A stretch of 64,000 nucleotides of DNA from Aurelia coerulea (lineage: Eukaryota; Cnidaria; Scyphozoa; Semaeostomeae; Ulmaridae): positions 496,001-560,000 of the forward strand of contig CM076953.1 in the NCBI GenBank assembly GCA_039566865.1, written 5' to 3'. Below the pieces are notes generated by a model that was given only the letters and a program-made list of their open reading frames with translations, did no database searches and was not told the DNA's origin. A program made the translations under genes and the position numbers. Positions 1 to 12,600 of the stretch are shown piece after piece (position 1 is the stretch's first letter; each line of letters begins with the position of its first letter).

Positions 1-451
1 GCCCATCACGTGACACAGTAGTATGGAGCTTGTTCACATAATATGATAAAATCTCGACAGCTGAGAAAAAGCATTTGCTCAGTCCTTGGCGTAAGAGAAA
101 GGATACAGCACTGCATGAATTCAATACTGCTACGGTAATGAGCAGAGAAAACCAGGTAAAATGAGCTTCCTAAAAGATCAGCCAGAAAGTAGATTAGTTT
201 TTCATGCACCTTTATTGGGTAATTTTGGAAATTCCTTCAATCCCAGAACACTACCCAGAAGCATATCTAAATCATAACCTTGTTATGCTCTATGATGGCG
301 AAAATTTTGCATTTCAGAACCTATCTTAAAATGTAAGCAAAGAGTAGTTTCTCGTTGACGTTGCAATGAAAATATCCACAAGAAGAAAGATATGTAAGAG
401 AGCAGCCTATAGCAAGACAGAATAAATCGTAAAACTGGCTTAAGCACTTAC
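1..451. other. Left-edge intron sequence, no gene seen
   Basis: This stretch lies downstream (on the minus strand) of the last visible exon of the REJ-type gene, directly after its GTAAGTGC donor. I see no convincing exon or repeat. An open minus-strand frame at 6-209 has no recognisable protein features and no clear splice sites. It is probably intron. Confidence 0.5.
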
Positions 452-662
452 GATGCATTTGACTTCAGAGTACCATTCCTAACAACAACCTTTTTTGCAG
501 CTGGCAATGTCAGTCTGACCATATTTGTATTATTGGAATTAGGAACGAAGCAAGGATTCAACTTTCTATCGTAGCAGTCCCATGTGAAGAATTCCAATGC
601 AATTAGGTCTCGATCTGGATCGAACGATTTCGAGGCGTCCAATACTATATCTGAATCAGCAC
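452..662 (-). CDS. REJ gene coding exon 20 (REJ domain, continued)
   Basis: Residues 1768-1837. The acceptor is TTAATCAG before GTGCTG; the donor is GTAAGTGC. It enters in phase 1 and leaves in phase 2. It contains LDASKSFDPD followed by FTWDCYDRK and a further cysteine. This DASxSxDPD...W.C arrangement is the signature of the second half of REJ domains. The phase-2 end shows that the coding sequence continues to the left, beyond the window. Confidence 0.85.
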
Positions 663-3600
663 CTGATTAATAGATGAAAAAAAGCAGTTCAATCTTCTAA
701 ATCTGCAGCGATGCTGTCTTATCTAATGACATTTATAAAACTATTCTCTTTATCGCTATACCTTCACAAAGTGTGGGGTCTACCGCATGAGCAATGCTCC
801 TCTCAGCCATGTTTCATGGAAAACTTCTCATAAGAAATGTCGCTGTCTGTCATCTGAGCAACAATGGGGAACACAGAGCCCAAATATGAACTTTTAGCTG
901 TCTAGCAGAAGGGTTAAAACGAGCGAAATTTTTCTTATAATTGACGAGTTTTTGAATTTAAACCATCAAGATGGAAGATTGTTCATCAATCTTTCACGCC
1001 TGTAGAAGTAAGCCTTTCCCTAAGTAGCTCAATGGCCTATTGCCACACGTCTACTTCAACAGGCTTTCAGAAAAGAAATATGAAACAAGTTTACGCTTAC
1101 CCAAGATGCGTTTAAGTCCACCTCTGAATTTGATTCTAAGCGAGGAACTGCTGACGTCCACATCAACAGATGCTGTTGAAAAAGTGGATGGATTTAAAGC
1201 CAATGATGCCATGAGCGTGAAGGTGTACTTTTCACCACCCTTGAGAGTTCCACGTGGCACAAACAGCCTGGGAGTATTGGCTGATTCTCGATTAAATTTA
1301 ATGCGAATGGATGAAACTTCCCATTGATATGAAATCGATTGTTTAGATGACTGACAAGGTGCGTGGCGCACATATGCACTAATGATCAAATTTCGGAAGG
1401 CACTTGCTTTTCTCCTTGAACCTGGAACAGAATAAAGAATATAAGTATACAAATAATTATATATAAATAATATATTAATATAAGAACAAAACTTTGATAC
1501 ATTGTAAATAGATATTTATGTGGATTAAAGCATTTTCAGCATGTTTCAGAAATTTTCCAATTTTTCTGATTTTTGCCATTGAAAACAAATTTTCTTTTTT
1601 TTCACATTCTGCTCAAAATTTACAATACATATGTACTGAATTACTCTATTCATAAGCTACTCTATTCTACTACAAGGGCAAGACCACGGTGAGCAACAAC
1701 TATGTCTACCCACGTGGCCATTTAGATAAAAAAACAATCCAAAAAAAATTTAAAACTACATGTAACTACAAAAAAAAGTATTCACTTAAAAGGGGCGAGG
1801 TGGTTATATGACTTGCAACTGAGTTTTTTTCTAATTAAACCGACTAATTTTATGGATATGCCAGAGACTAACCAAAAGTATATCTTTATTGATACCATCG
1901 GGAAAATCTTTGTCACCTTAAAATAAAATCTGCATTAGAAACTCGTTCGAAAGATTGCTATGTTCAAATGGTAATAATAAAGCAAAACTCCAGCGAGAAG
2001 ATCTCTAGGTAGTACTTCAAAAGAAGGGCAGAGCAACAAGAAGCGTTCCGTATCCTCAATGTCGTCGTTGGTAGGGCACATTGGGTTTAAAATATTCCAA
2101 TGTGCTCATTTTCAAACTGCTGTGAATATTTTTTGACAACAGATAAGCACAAAATTTAAAAAGGATTGGAAAACCAAGAATCTCGGCTTTCTATACATGC
2201 ATCGCGTGTTATGATCGAAAATATTTCATTTTGGCCAAATTTCCACCTCTGGGCCCACAGTGCAACAGTGCCTCGAAACGCCCAAATATCAGTTTCTTTC
2301 TCCGGTCAATCGATCGATAAAAGATCGAGAAAAGACATATTGATGGTTACCTATGGAAAGGAAGTGAGAGGATGCTCTATGCCGAAATCTTCTCATATAA
2401 TCAATTCAGAAAACGATAAACACGTGAAATGAAGCATGTACCTCCAAGAATCTGCACCAGGGGTACATTTGTACTCTTCCTTTCCACGAGCAACGATGCT
2501 TTATTACTTTTTTGTGAAAGGTAATTCATAGCAACGACAGACAATGTATAGCTAATCCTCTTGAGGTTGCTGCTAGCCTTCAGGTAGTTCGAACCAAGTA
2601 CAATCTTCGGAGTTTCCCCAGGCAAACTGGCTAGATAGGCCTTCGTCTCGGCCAAGTTAGTCCTATCAGCTGTTGAGAGCAATGCTTGATCAATGTTTGG
2701 TGAGAATTCAACTGTCCAAGTGAAGCGCAGCTTTACTCTACCGATGCTGCCGTAAGCTGATGCCTTAATCGCAAGCGTGTCACAGCTACCAATACTGGTT
2801 GGTCCTGTCAAATGAACTCTTAGTGGGTCCGACTGAGCTGCCAGTTTTACGACAATTGACGTGCTACGATTATCATGTATTACCTCTCCTCGTGATAATA
2901 CTGCGAGTCGATTGAAAGACAATACAGCACCAGGCAATATCGTCGCATCCAAGCCTAGGGCTACCACAAGCGTGTTGAGTCCTTTTTGAGAACATGTTGA
3001 TGATTGGCCAATTATCCCTAATGTCGCATTATCAAAGATTTGAGTGCATGATGTGGCTTCAAGCTTTATCTTTTTGTCAAATACGATTACTATCTCTTGA
3101 AGACCTTTAGTAAAGTTTGCTAAGATTGGTTGTGGTGTGGAAGCGAATACTTCAATATCAAGCCATGACGAATTTGGCAGCTTTTGTAGCTCAGACAATC
3201 TACCATCGGCCACAGCAGCAACTGCAGTTATACGAAATCTTGACGACTTCAGAAACCTTGGTAGGGCACATGAAAGGTGTGTTGCGTCAATGATGACTGC
3301 TTTGATGATCGACAGTCTCTTTTGACAGCGCATCGTGGTAGTGCACATCAACGCACAGTGCATCTCACCTGAAATGATAAAGCAGACTTTCCTTTTAGAA
3401 TTTATCCACGATTGGCAAAAACCTTTAAAGATCTCTGGCATAAAGAGTTCAATATCATTCTGTTTGTAACCTAGTTAAATAATCGTCAGGTTGAAATCCC
3501 TAGGGGTCTAAATGTAAGTACGAACTAAAGCTCTTTAATGTAAAACGTTCTTCATGACTTTCAAATTTAATGCCCACACACAGAATTTCGGGTTTCAAAT

Positions 3601-6600
3601 TGACTTATCTGGTGAATACAGTAATGATTATTCTAAGGCTTTTTGAGCTATGGTTATTTCGGTGCAAAATTGATTTGTCTGTCCAAAAATTCTACGGAAT
3701 CATTACAACGAAGTGAGCATAGCTACACCTACCTGTCCTGACTAGTTCAATGCCAGACAATGTTACATTTACTTGAACAGTTGTCGAGAATCTCGACGGA
3801 TCAACTTTACTCAGTTTGGGGCTTGCTTTTTCATAAAATGTGAAGTCGTTCGAAGTGGGCTGGAAAATAGTTGATTGGCTATCAAATGTGCATTTCAAAC
3901 TGTATGTCCCATTCGGTGCTGAAGGAGTCACGATTTTAAAGCTGCTTTTGTCATTGGTACCTAGGCAGAAATAAATTCATTATCAATGAAAAATCTTGAA
4001 CAAGATCTGTATATCTGCTATACAATTAGAAGCAGACAGCTCTGTGATAGTAAAATGGTTTTCTGACAACTTTTTGAAGCTAAATAATGATAAGTGCCAC
4101 CTGATGATATTTGGTGATAAAAGCACCGAAACAATGGTCACAATTGGAAATTCAAGAATTAAGGAAAGTGATTATGAAAAGCTGCTAGGTGTGACTTTTG
4201 ATAAGAAATTAAGTTTCAAAAAACATGTTGAAGATTTATATAAAAAGGCCAACCAAAAGCTTCACGCACTGGCTCGCTTGTCTAACTACATTGATCCTAT
4301 CAAATCAGAAATTTTAATGAATTCCTTCATCAGGGCACAATTCAATTATTGCCCACTTGTATGGATGTTTAATGATAGGGCAACTAATTCAAAATTAAAT
4401 CGCATTCACGAAAGAGCACTGCGATTGGTATGCAGAGATAGTATATCAGAGCTAGAAAAGTTGAAGAAAAAATATGTTACCATTCCTCAGCACAATCTGC
4501 AATTGCTAATGCTTGAAATATTCAAAACAAAAAACAATCTAAATCCAACATTTATGAAAAACATTTTTACTGAGAGAAATATTCACTACAGTTTGAGAAG
4601 TGAGAATCATTTGCAGTTGCCGAATATAAAGACAACAACATACGGAATAGAAAATATTCAGTACAGAGGTCACCTTTTGTGGTTCTCGTTGCCAAAGGAA
4701 ATTAAAGATTCCAACACATTATTTGAATTCAAGCGAAAAATAAAATTATGGCATGGAAATACTTGCATCTGCAGATTGTGCAAAGTTTTCATTAAAGATT
4801 TAGGGTTTTTGTAGGTTTTAAAGTAGAAAATTGTAAATTAAGTTTTAACTTATTTGTTGGCGTTAATTAGCTTATTAGCTATATATATATTTTTTTTATC
4901 TTGCCAACGTAAAAGAAATTGTTAATAATAGTGCTCTAATGTTGGCAAAATGGCTACTTGATTAAAGAACAACCAGGCATGTCGATTTCAAAACAGCTAA
5001 TACATCAAACAATTTGGTTTATAGGAACAATAGCGGCAAGAGCAAATATTCTGCATTAAATACGAATCAAAAAGACGATTCAAATTATGCTCTAAAAATT
5101 GGCTAACGCACGGCCCAAGAAGTTCTCACTCATCCCATGTATTCTTTAAGTTTAACACAATTCGTGATTTGCGACATAACTTTGCTTTCTCCTGCAATCA
5201 TATGTGCTTACAGATAAATTAAAAATCTAAGGGATACAGTAGTTGAGTGGATGGAAGGCAAAACAAAGAAAATGACAAGCTAACAAGAAAATGTGCTTCT
5301 TTGATAATGAATGCGATACTTGGCAACGATATACAGATATATTTTCGTTTCTCCAGGAAAAGATACACTCATTTTTTTATTAGAAACTAAGGTCCGGGGC
5401 TGGCAGGCAGTTTCTTAAATTTTTGGGCCATTTTGCTACCAAAAGTTTCTTACGTGTTTCTTATATCTTTAATGCCGGAAGTGTAGAGTTAATTTTGTTT
5501 TGTCTAAATGGTTCCCAAATTACTTGGTAAGATCTTAAAGTGAGTAAATAACATACACTCGTTTTTATACAAGAAACCGCTTATAAGAAACGGTAGGCTC
5601 AATTTTTCGAAAGTTAAGAAACAACCCTACCTGGATTTAAAAAGCTAAGAAACTTTCGTAATTTACAGTTTTAATTTTCCTGTCGCATTCAAATATTTTT
5701 GACTCGGTACAGTTATTATAGCAACTGTTTGGACATTATTTTGAGTGCGAATTATGTTATTGACTTGTTTTGAGATCTTACTGAGTAATTTGGGAACCCT
5801 TCAGACAAAATAAGATTAAATCTAAACTTCTGGCATTAAAAATATATAGCCTGTGACTGTCCACAGGCTAAAAAATATAAGAAACATGTAAGAAACCTTT
5901 GGTAGCAAAATGACCCAAAAATTTAAGAAACTGCCTACCAGCCCCGGACCTTAGTTTCTTATAAAAAAATGAGTGTAATTCACACTCAAAATAATGTCCA
6001 AACAGTTGCTATAACTGTACAATGTCAAAACATTTGTGTGTGCGATAGGAAAATTAAAACTGTAAATTACAAAAGTTTCTTAGCTTTTTCAATTCAGCTA
6101 GGGCTGTTTCTTAGCTTTCGAAAAATTGAGCCTACCGTTTCTCATAAGCAGTTTCTTATAAAAAAAAATGAGTGTATTCATCTTCGATTCAAGGACAAAT
6201 TCTCGACAAATTAATCACTATAAAGGTAAACAAATCTTTTGATCTCATAAACTATTTGATCACTTTATCTTCAAAGGATATCTAAAGTATTTCAGGTCTT
6301 AAGATCATGTCATCAGCAAAATTTGAAAGTGAAAATCGTACTTACCAATTCGTACATCTTTTGCACGATAAGTGGAGCTAGATTTCTCAAAATAGCATTT
6401 AGCCACTGAAAACTGAGTAAATCCTGCACCAGTTATTTCAATGGATCTTCCTCCAGTGACAGGAGAAGTCTTTGGATTCATCTTATCAATCTTTCTGCAA
6501 TTTGAATTAAAACGAGCGTCTGTTGGCAAAAAACAACTTCCACACAAATCCACAATCTTGCCACTATTTGTCACATTGTCACATCCTAGGCAACTCGACC

Positions 6601-9600
6601 CATCCCCATTACAAACTCCGCAAACATCCATCCCAGCAGTTTCGTTCAAACTCGATCCCTTCCCTCCATAACATCGTCCGCATTTATTCAATTTGGCTTT
6701 TCCAAAACAAACTCCCATGCAATCTTTGAACATTCCTCGAGACCCTTTCTTTTGGCAAACATTGCAGTCATCTAGCTCTGCTTTGTTGCACGTTCCTGCG
6801 CAGTCTTTTTGAGAATTACTGATACGCCCCGTCGTCCCTCCGCTACAAATTCCACAACTGTCATACTTTGCTCCTGTGAAATGAATGATGAAAATAATAG
6901 TATAATAATAATAATTACTTTCCTTAAGGTTGGCGTGGTATATAGTAGTACAGGGTGTCTCAGAACAATTGTTCGACGTTTGATTAAATGTTGAAAAGTA
7001 ACGATAAAAGGTATGGGCTCCTGGTTAGATATCCCTGTTCCTCAGATTTTAAATTAATTTTAGACGCCAAAATCTTGCGAATCCGCTAAGAATTCACGGA
7101 ATTACAAGCTTTTGAAGCTCAAATATGTGCGAAGGCTGAAACCAGACGCCCCTAACTGACTTGTTTTCCAAAAAAGACGTTCTAAAATCGAGGTAAAAGA
7201 AGGCTGTCCAGTGTTTTACCTCTCGTCAATATCAGAGCAAACCACAAAAGACTTCCAAAGTTATCTAATTCTTGTAAACGTTGCCAAAATTTACTTAAGA
7301 CTGCAAGTATTTAAAAACACGGAATGAAAACCTAATCAATGAGAGATGGGGCAATTCTAAATTGTGCTGAACAGGATTCCTCCATACATCCATAACCTTG
7401 ATTCAATGTTATAGAAAGCTAGTTGATGGAAAGTGATTTTCAAATTCCATTTGATTTGCTTTGAATAACCTCGAGATTCTACTTTTACTAAATATGCAAT
7501 TTAGGGGCGTCTGGTTTCAGCTTTCGCACAAACTTGAACTTCAAACGCTCGTAATTCCGTGAAATATTTAACCGATTTGTTAGTTTCTGGTGTCTAAAAT
7601 TAATTTAAAATCTCAGCAATATGGTTATGTTAACAGGGAGCCCATTCATTATTTCCTTATTTTTTTATATTTAATCAAACGTCGAACAATTTTTTTGGGA
7701 CACCCTGTAGGCTAATTAATGCCAACCATAGTTGATACAAAAATTATTGACAATTATGATAAACCTAAATGTAACCTAAATTTAAATAAAATCTTTACAC
7801 AATCTACATTACACAATCTACAGTTGCATGAAAAATTCAAAAATTTAATTTTCCTTTTAAAATACTCTACAGATCAGAAGTTTGTTATATGCAATGGCAA
7901 ATCTCGCCAGAGCTTTTGCCCCAGGAAACCCACAGTTTCTAACCCATAAGCTGTAGTCCTAGGTTTGCGTGTATGGATGTTGCTCGCTACTCTTGAGTTG
8001 TAATGTATGTCTCTCTCCGCAAAAATTTCTTTCATAAAGCACGAATTCAAATTAATCGTTGTTCGGTAAATTTCAGTGGCAAGAAACTGTAAATTCGTTG
8101 ATGAATGGAAACTGAGTGGTCTATAATAAACTTGAGGTCCGATTATGATACGCTATTCGTAATGCTCTTTCGTGAATGGAGCTAATTTTGATGAATGACT
8201 GTAATGGCAGGCATCCCTATCAATTTTTGTTTCCTCTCTAACATATCAGTTCCCCTTATAGTAATAGGGCATTTTAAACGTCAATGCAAGGTCATAGTGG
8301 TAATCATAAAATCAACCATCAAAACAAGTATCGCATTTTGCAAATTTGGCTATCTTCAGAATAAAGAACTGCCAAAGATTTTACACCAAGCGAGCTATAT
8401 CAAACAAGTCCACGACTAAATGTAGCTAAAACTGCACAGGAAACACAAAATTGCTCTCCAACCAGCTTTCAAAAATATAATGCAAAACAGAAAATACAGA
8501 AATTACCACAGAAGGAATTCCATGCATTTTCGTACGTATGATATATATAGGAATACACCCTCAATGCATCAGCTAAATCTTACCTTCATATGCCCAAAAT
8601 ATTCTTTTGGTGATTTTTTCACCTATATGATCAGGTAGGTCACAGTAAAAAACCGCGTATAAGAACCTAAAATTTTGCAAGTCAGCCTAACTGGGTTCTT
8701 AAATTGGTTCTTGTTTCATTCATGGCTTTCGGGAATTTCTTTCATCAGATTCAAACTTCAGGCCTATTATTTACTGTCAGTTCACATCACTTGAGATTAT
8801 GATGTATATGGTTCCCAACAGACATCTGTGGAAGAATCAGAAATATTGATATAAAGCTTTCAAAAGCTTCTAAACATTTGTTTATTCTTCCACAAACTTC
8901 TGTTATGAATAAGACCACATATCCCTACATATAAGAACCTATTTGAAATTCCAGGCTGAATGGGTTCTTATACAATGGGGGTCTAATTGCATTAAGTCTA
9001 TCAAAACTTTTGACTGCAGCTGTAAATTGTGTAAAAATTTTATTTCAAATCTAGTTTTTTTGTAATTAGACTTTTGTATATATTATGTATAGTTGGCCTT
9101 AATTAGCTTAACGCTATTGTCTCTGCCAACTTTAAAAAATTGTTTATTATTATTAGATCCAGACTGGGGGGCTCATTAACCCCCCCCCCCCCGCCTTACA
9201 TACTTAACAGAGCACTGTTCCAAATTGGGACAATGAACCAGGAAATTATTTGTTGACTTTAAAATTCTATTCTTTTGAAGTTCCATTGTACCACAAAAAT
9301 AAGAATGACTATAATTCTTTTTTGGGTACGATTCAGAACAAACCCTTTTGTAAAAACCTGCACAAGTAGTTGCTTTAATTTTGTGATTTTTTTGGTAAAT
9401 ACATTTTGCCCTAATTTTTACATTTCAACTGTTAAATTTTTAAAATGATTTTTAAAAATATGAATTTTTCAAATTTCTGCCATTATGAATCACATAAAAA
9501 TAAACCAAAATATAAATATTTCCAATCATTGTTGCAATTACTTAAAAGTAAATGACTAGAGGATTGAAATAAGATCAAAACGAAACTTTTCGGACCTTTC

Positions 9601-12600
9601 TGAGCAGAGAAATATTGCTTTGAAAATTCAATCCAGGCAGCGTTATTCCGGAAGTGCTTATGTAAACAAATGAGGTAATTAGGCCCAACTTCAAAATTCA
9701 TTTTCCTGACTATCCGTTGTCCAATTTTTGAAATGTTTGCGTTTCATAAACATTCAGATTGTACTTGATGATATGGGCATGAAATAAATTCAGATTTTGA
9801 AACTTCGTATTTTGGTATTTATTCCAAACTTTCTTTTGTTCCGGATCACTGTGTACCGTCGATTCAAACTTTTCTTGTTGCAAACACCAGGAAATCTTGC
9901 ATAAAACAAAAGGTTGTGCAAGGCTCAGGTCTCCCATATGACACAGCAAATTGTTACCTTTGATAATAGATTGTACACCTTTGAGAATAGATTGCAGGGG
10001 AAATTTCTTTACACAAATTATGTACTTTTCCGATGTGACAAAGAAATTTGCAATCTTTGAGAAATGTTTTAATTTCTCTTTATTTTGCAACGATAGAATG
10101 CCCCCAGGAGTGTGCAATCTATTCTCAAAGGTGTCATTTTCCTGTGTCATATGGGAGACCTAAGTCTTGCACAACCTTTTGTTTTATGCTAGTCTTGCAA
10201 GACTTCCAACGTGTTTGCAACAAGAAAACTTTGAATCGACGGTAGTTGGACGGTTTGCTGCAGAGGCTGTAAAGTCTTGTCACATTTTATCGAAATTATC
10301 GATGATAAAATGGTGGAAAGAAATTGGATTTGTGATGAAGTTATTCGTTAATGTATCCGCTGGTTATTATTGCGAGAAAGAGTGATTTAATGCCGATTAC
10401 TGGGATTTTGCTGCGGGTGAAGGTAGGCCCATTAGCTTTCTTCGCAGCAAATAGCTTTAATTCGTCTAGGATTTTCGAAAATCACACAAACAAATATTTT
10501 CATGTTATTCCTGGACATAATTCACGTAACATGTGAAATTTTGAAAGCTATATCTTATTTTTAGCGTTCCTGAAGAATTCTTGAACATAGGCCAATTTTC
10601 GAAGGAATGAAAGTCGATGTAACGCCGATCCCTGACGAGATTTGAACCAAATGCAGAAAAACAAATGTGGAGTGAGGCCTCTCGAATCGATTCGTGGTAA
10701 AACCAGCTCTGTATCTTTATTACTCGAATATCCATTTTTATTTTCGTGAAGGTACTCGAAAATTTATCTCGAAAGCCTTATATTCAGTCATGTGATCGGA
10801 ATACGACGATATCATTGGCTTATAAGCGTGAAATTGGAAGATTTGCGGGTTTCCCTGTGCCCTATTGAAAGATTTGACTCATATGCTGGTCAGTTGCTGT
10901 ATTCCTAAGGTTCCTAGAGGTTAGCTGGGATGTTTTTGTGAAAAGATTACACATGTATTGTGGAGCCAGCTCATGAAGAGATTTGAAGACCATAATACTA
11001 GACTCACTAGCAATTAGTTCCTCTATGGTCTTCCAGCCAAGCCTTTTGATAAGTGGTTGGCCCGGGGTATCAAAGCTGCTGCCAGTTACAATACGGGCAG
11101 CACGGTTTTGTAGTTTTTGCAACTGGTTGATCTCAGTCACCCCACAGCAACCCCACACTGAACAACAGTAGCGGAAGTGGGGCTCCACAATACCTGTGTA
11201 CATGGTCCTAAGAGTTTCTTCTGGCAAAAAGGATTTTGCATGCTTCAGAAAGCCAATCGCTCTTGATACCTTGGACGAAACCACCTTTATTTTTCAGAGA
11301 TTTATGCTTTGGTTTTGTGGAAATAAGCATGGAATGGGTTTTCATTACATTGAGTGAAAGCTTGTTGCCTTTCAGCCATTTTTCAACCTCTTTAAGATCA
11401 TCATTGATGGCTTCATTCAGCTGAGAGATATCGCAGGATTGATGGCAAAGGCTCGTGTCATCAGCATACATGGAAACATTTGAATTTCGGACAGCTAGTG
11501 GGAGGTCATTGATGTAAACGAGGAATAAAAGAGGTCCAAGGCATGAGCCCCGAGGTACTCCAACATTTATTTCCTCAACTGATGAGTCAACACCATTAAC
11601 CCTAGAAAATTGTTTCCGGTTGGAAAGGTAGGATTTGAACCATGCTAATTCCCGCTGCTGAAAACCATAGTACTCCAGCTTTTTGCAAAGAATGTCATGG
11701 TCGACTGTGTCAAAAGCCTTTTTCAGGTCAATAAACACTAGTCCCACTAGCTTTCCGAGGTCCAACCCATTGTACCAGTCATCTGTGTTTTTAAGCAAAC
11801 ATGTCACAGTAGAATGAAGGCGCAAAAACCCAGACTGGTCAGGAGAAAAGTAACCATTATCATTCATATGCTGGTATAATTGGTTTGTGACGAGTTTTTC
11901 AAAGAGCCTTGAGATGACAGGTAAAACTGAAATTGGGCGATAGTTCGATTTTTCAGCTTTGTCTCCCTCCTTAAAAATTGGTGTAACTCTGGCAAATTTC
12001 CACGAGTCTGGAAATTGGCTCGTTTCAAGTGATGTATTAAACAAACATGCCAAAGAGTTCTCAATAAAAGGCATGGCTAGTTTTAAGAAATAGCAGGAGA
12101 TGTTGTCCTTCCCAAAGCTCTTTGACGTTTTAGTTTTGGCAATTGCATCTCTGATTTCCTGCACTTCAATGGTCTTAAATTGAAACCTAACACTGTTATC
12201 ATCACCAGTATAGTCGCCAGACAGGAGAGGGTTAGTGGCAGTATCAATTTTGCTAGCTAACTTCTCGCCAATTGTACAAAAGAACTTGTTCATTGTGTTT
12301 GAGATGTCCTTTTTGTTAACAATTGCATTGCGAGAATCCTTAAGACAATCAATGTTACAGGATTTTGATCTTTTATTCAAAAGTTCATTGATTGTCTTCC
12401 AAGACTCTTTCATGTTCCCCTTACATTCAGAAATTTTTGTGGAAAAATATTGTTTCTTGAGCTAGACATTAAGAGAATTGACCCTATTTCGTGCCTGTCT
12501 GTATGAGTCCATGAGAATATGTGACTTACTCTTAAGAGCAGCTCTTTTTAGCCTATCCCTAGTCAATATCAGAGCCTTGAGATCTTTATCAATCCAGGGG

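Noticed and set aside
9710..10245. Open frames on both strands over 9.7-10.2 kb
   Set aside because: They lie in the arms of a foldback MITE and mirror each other.
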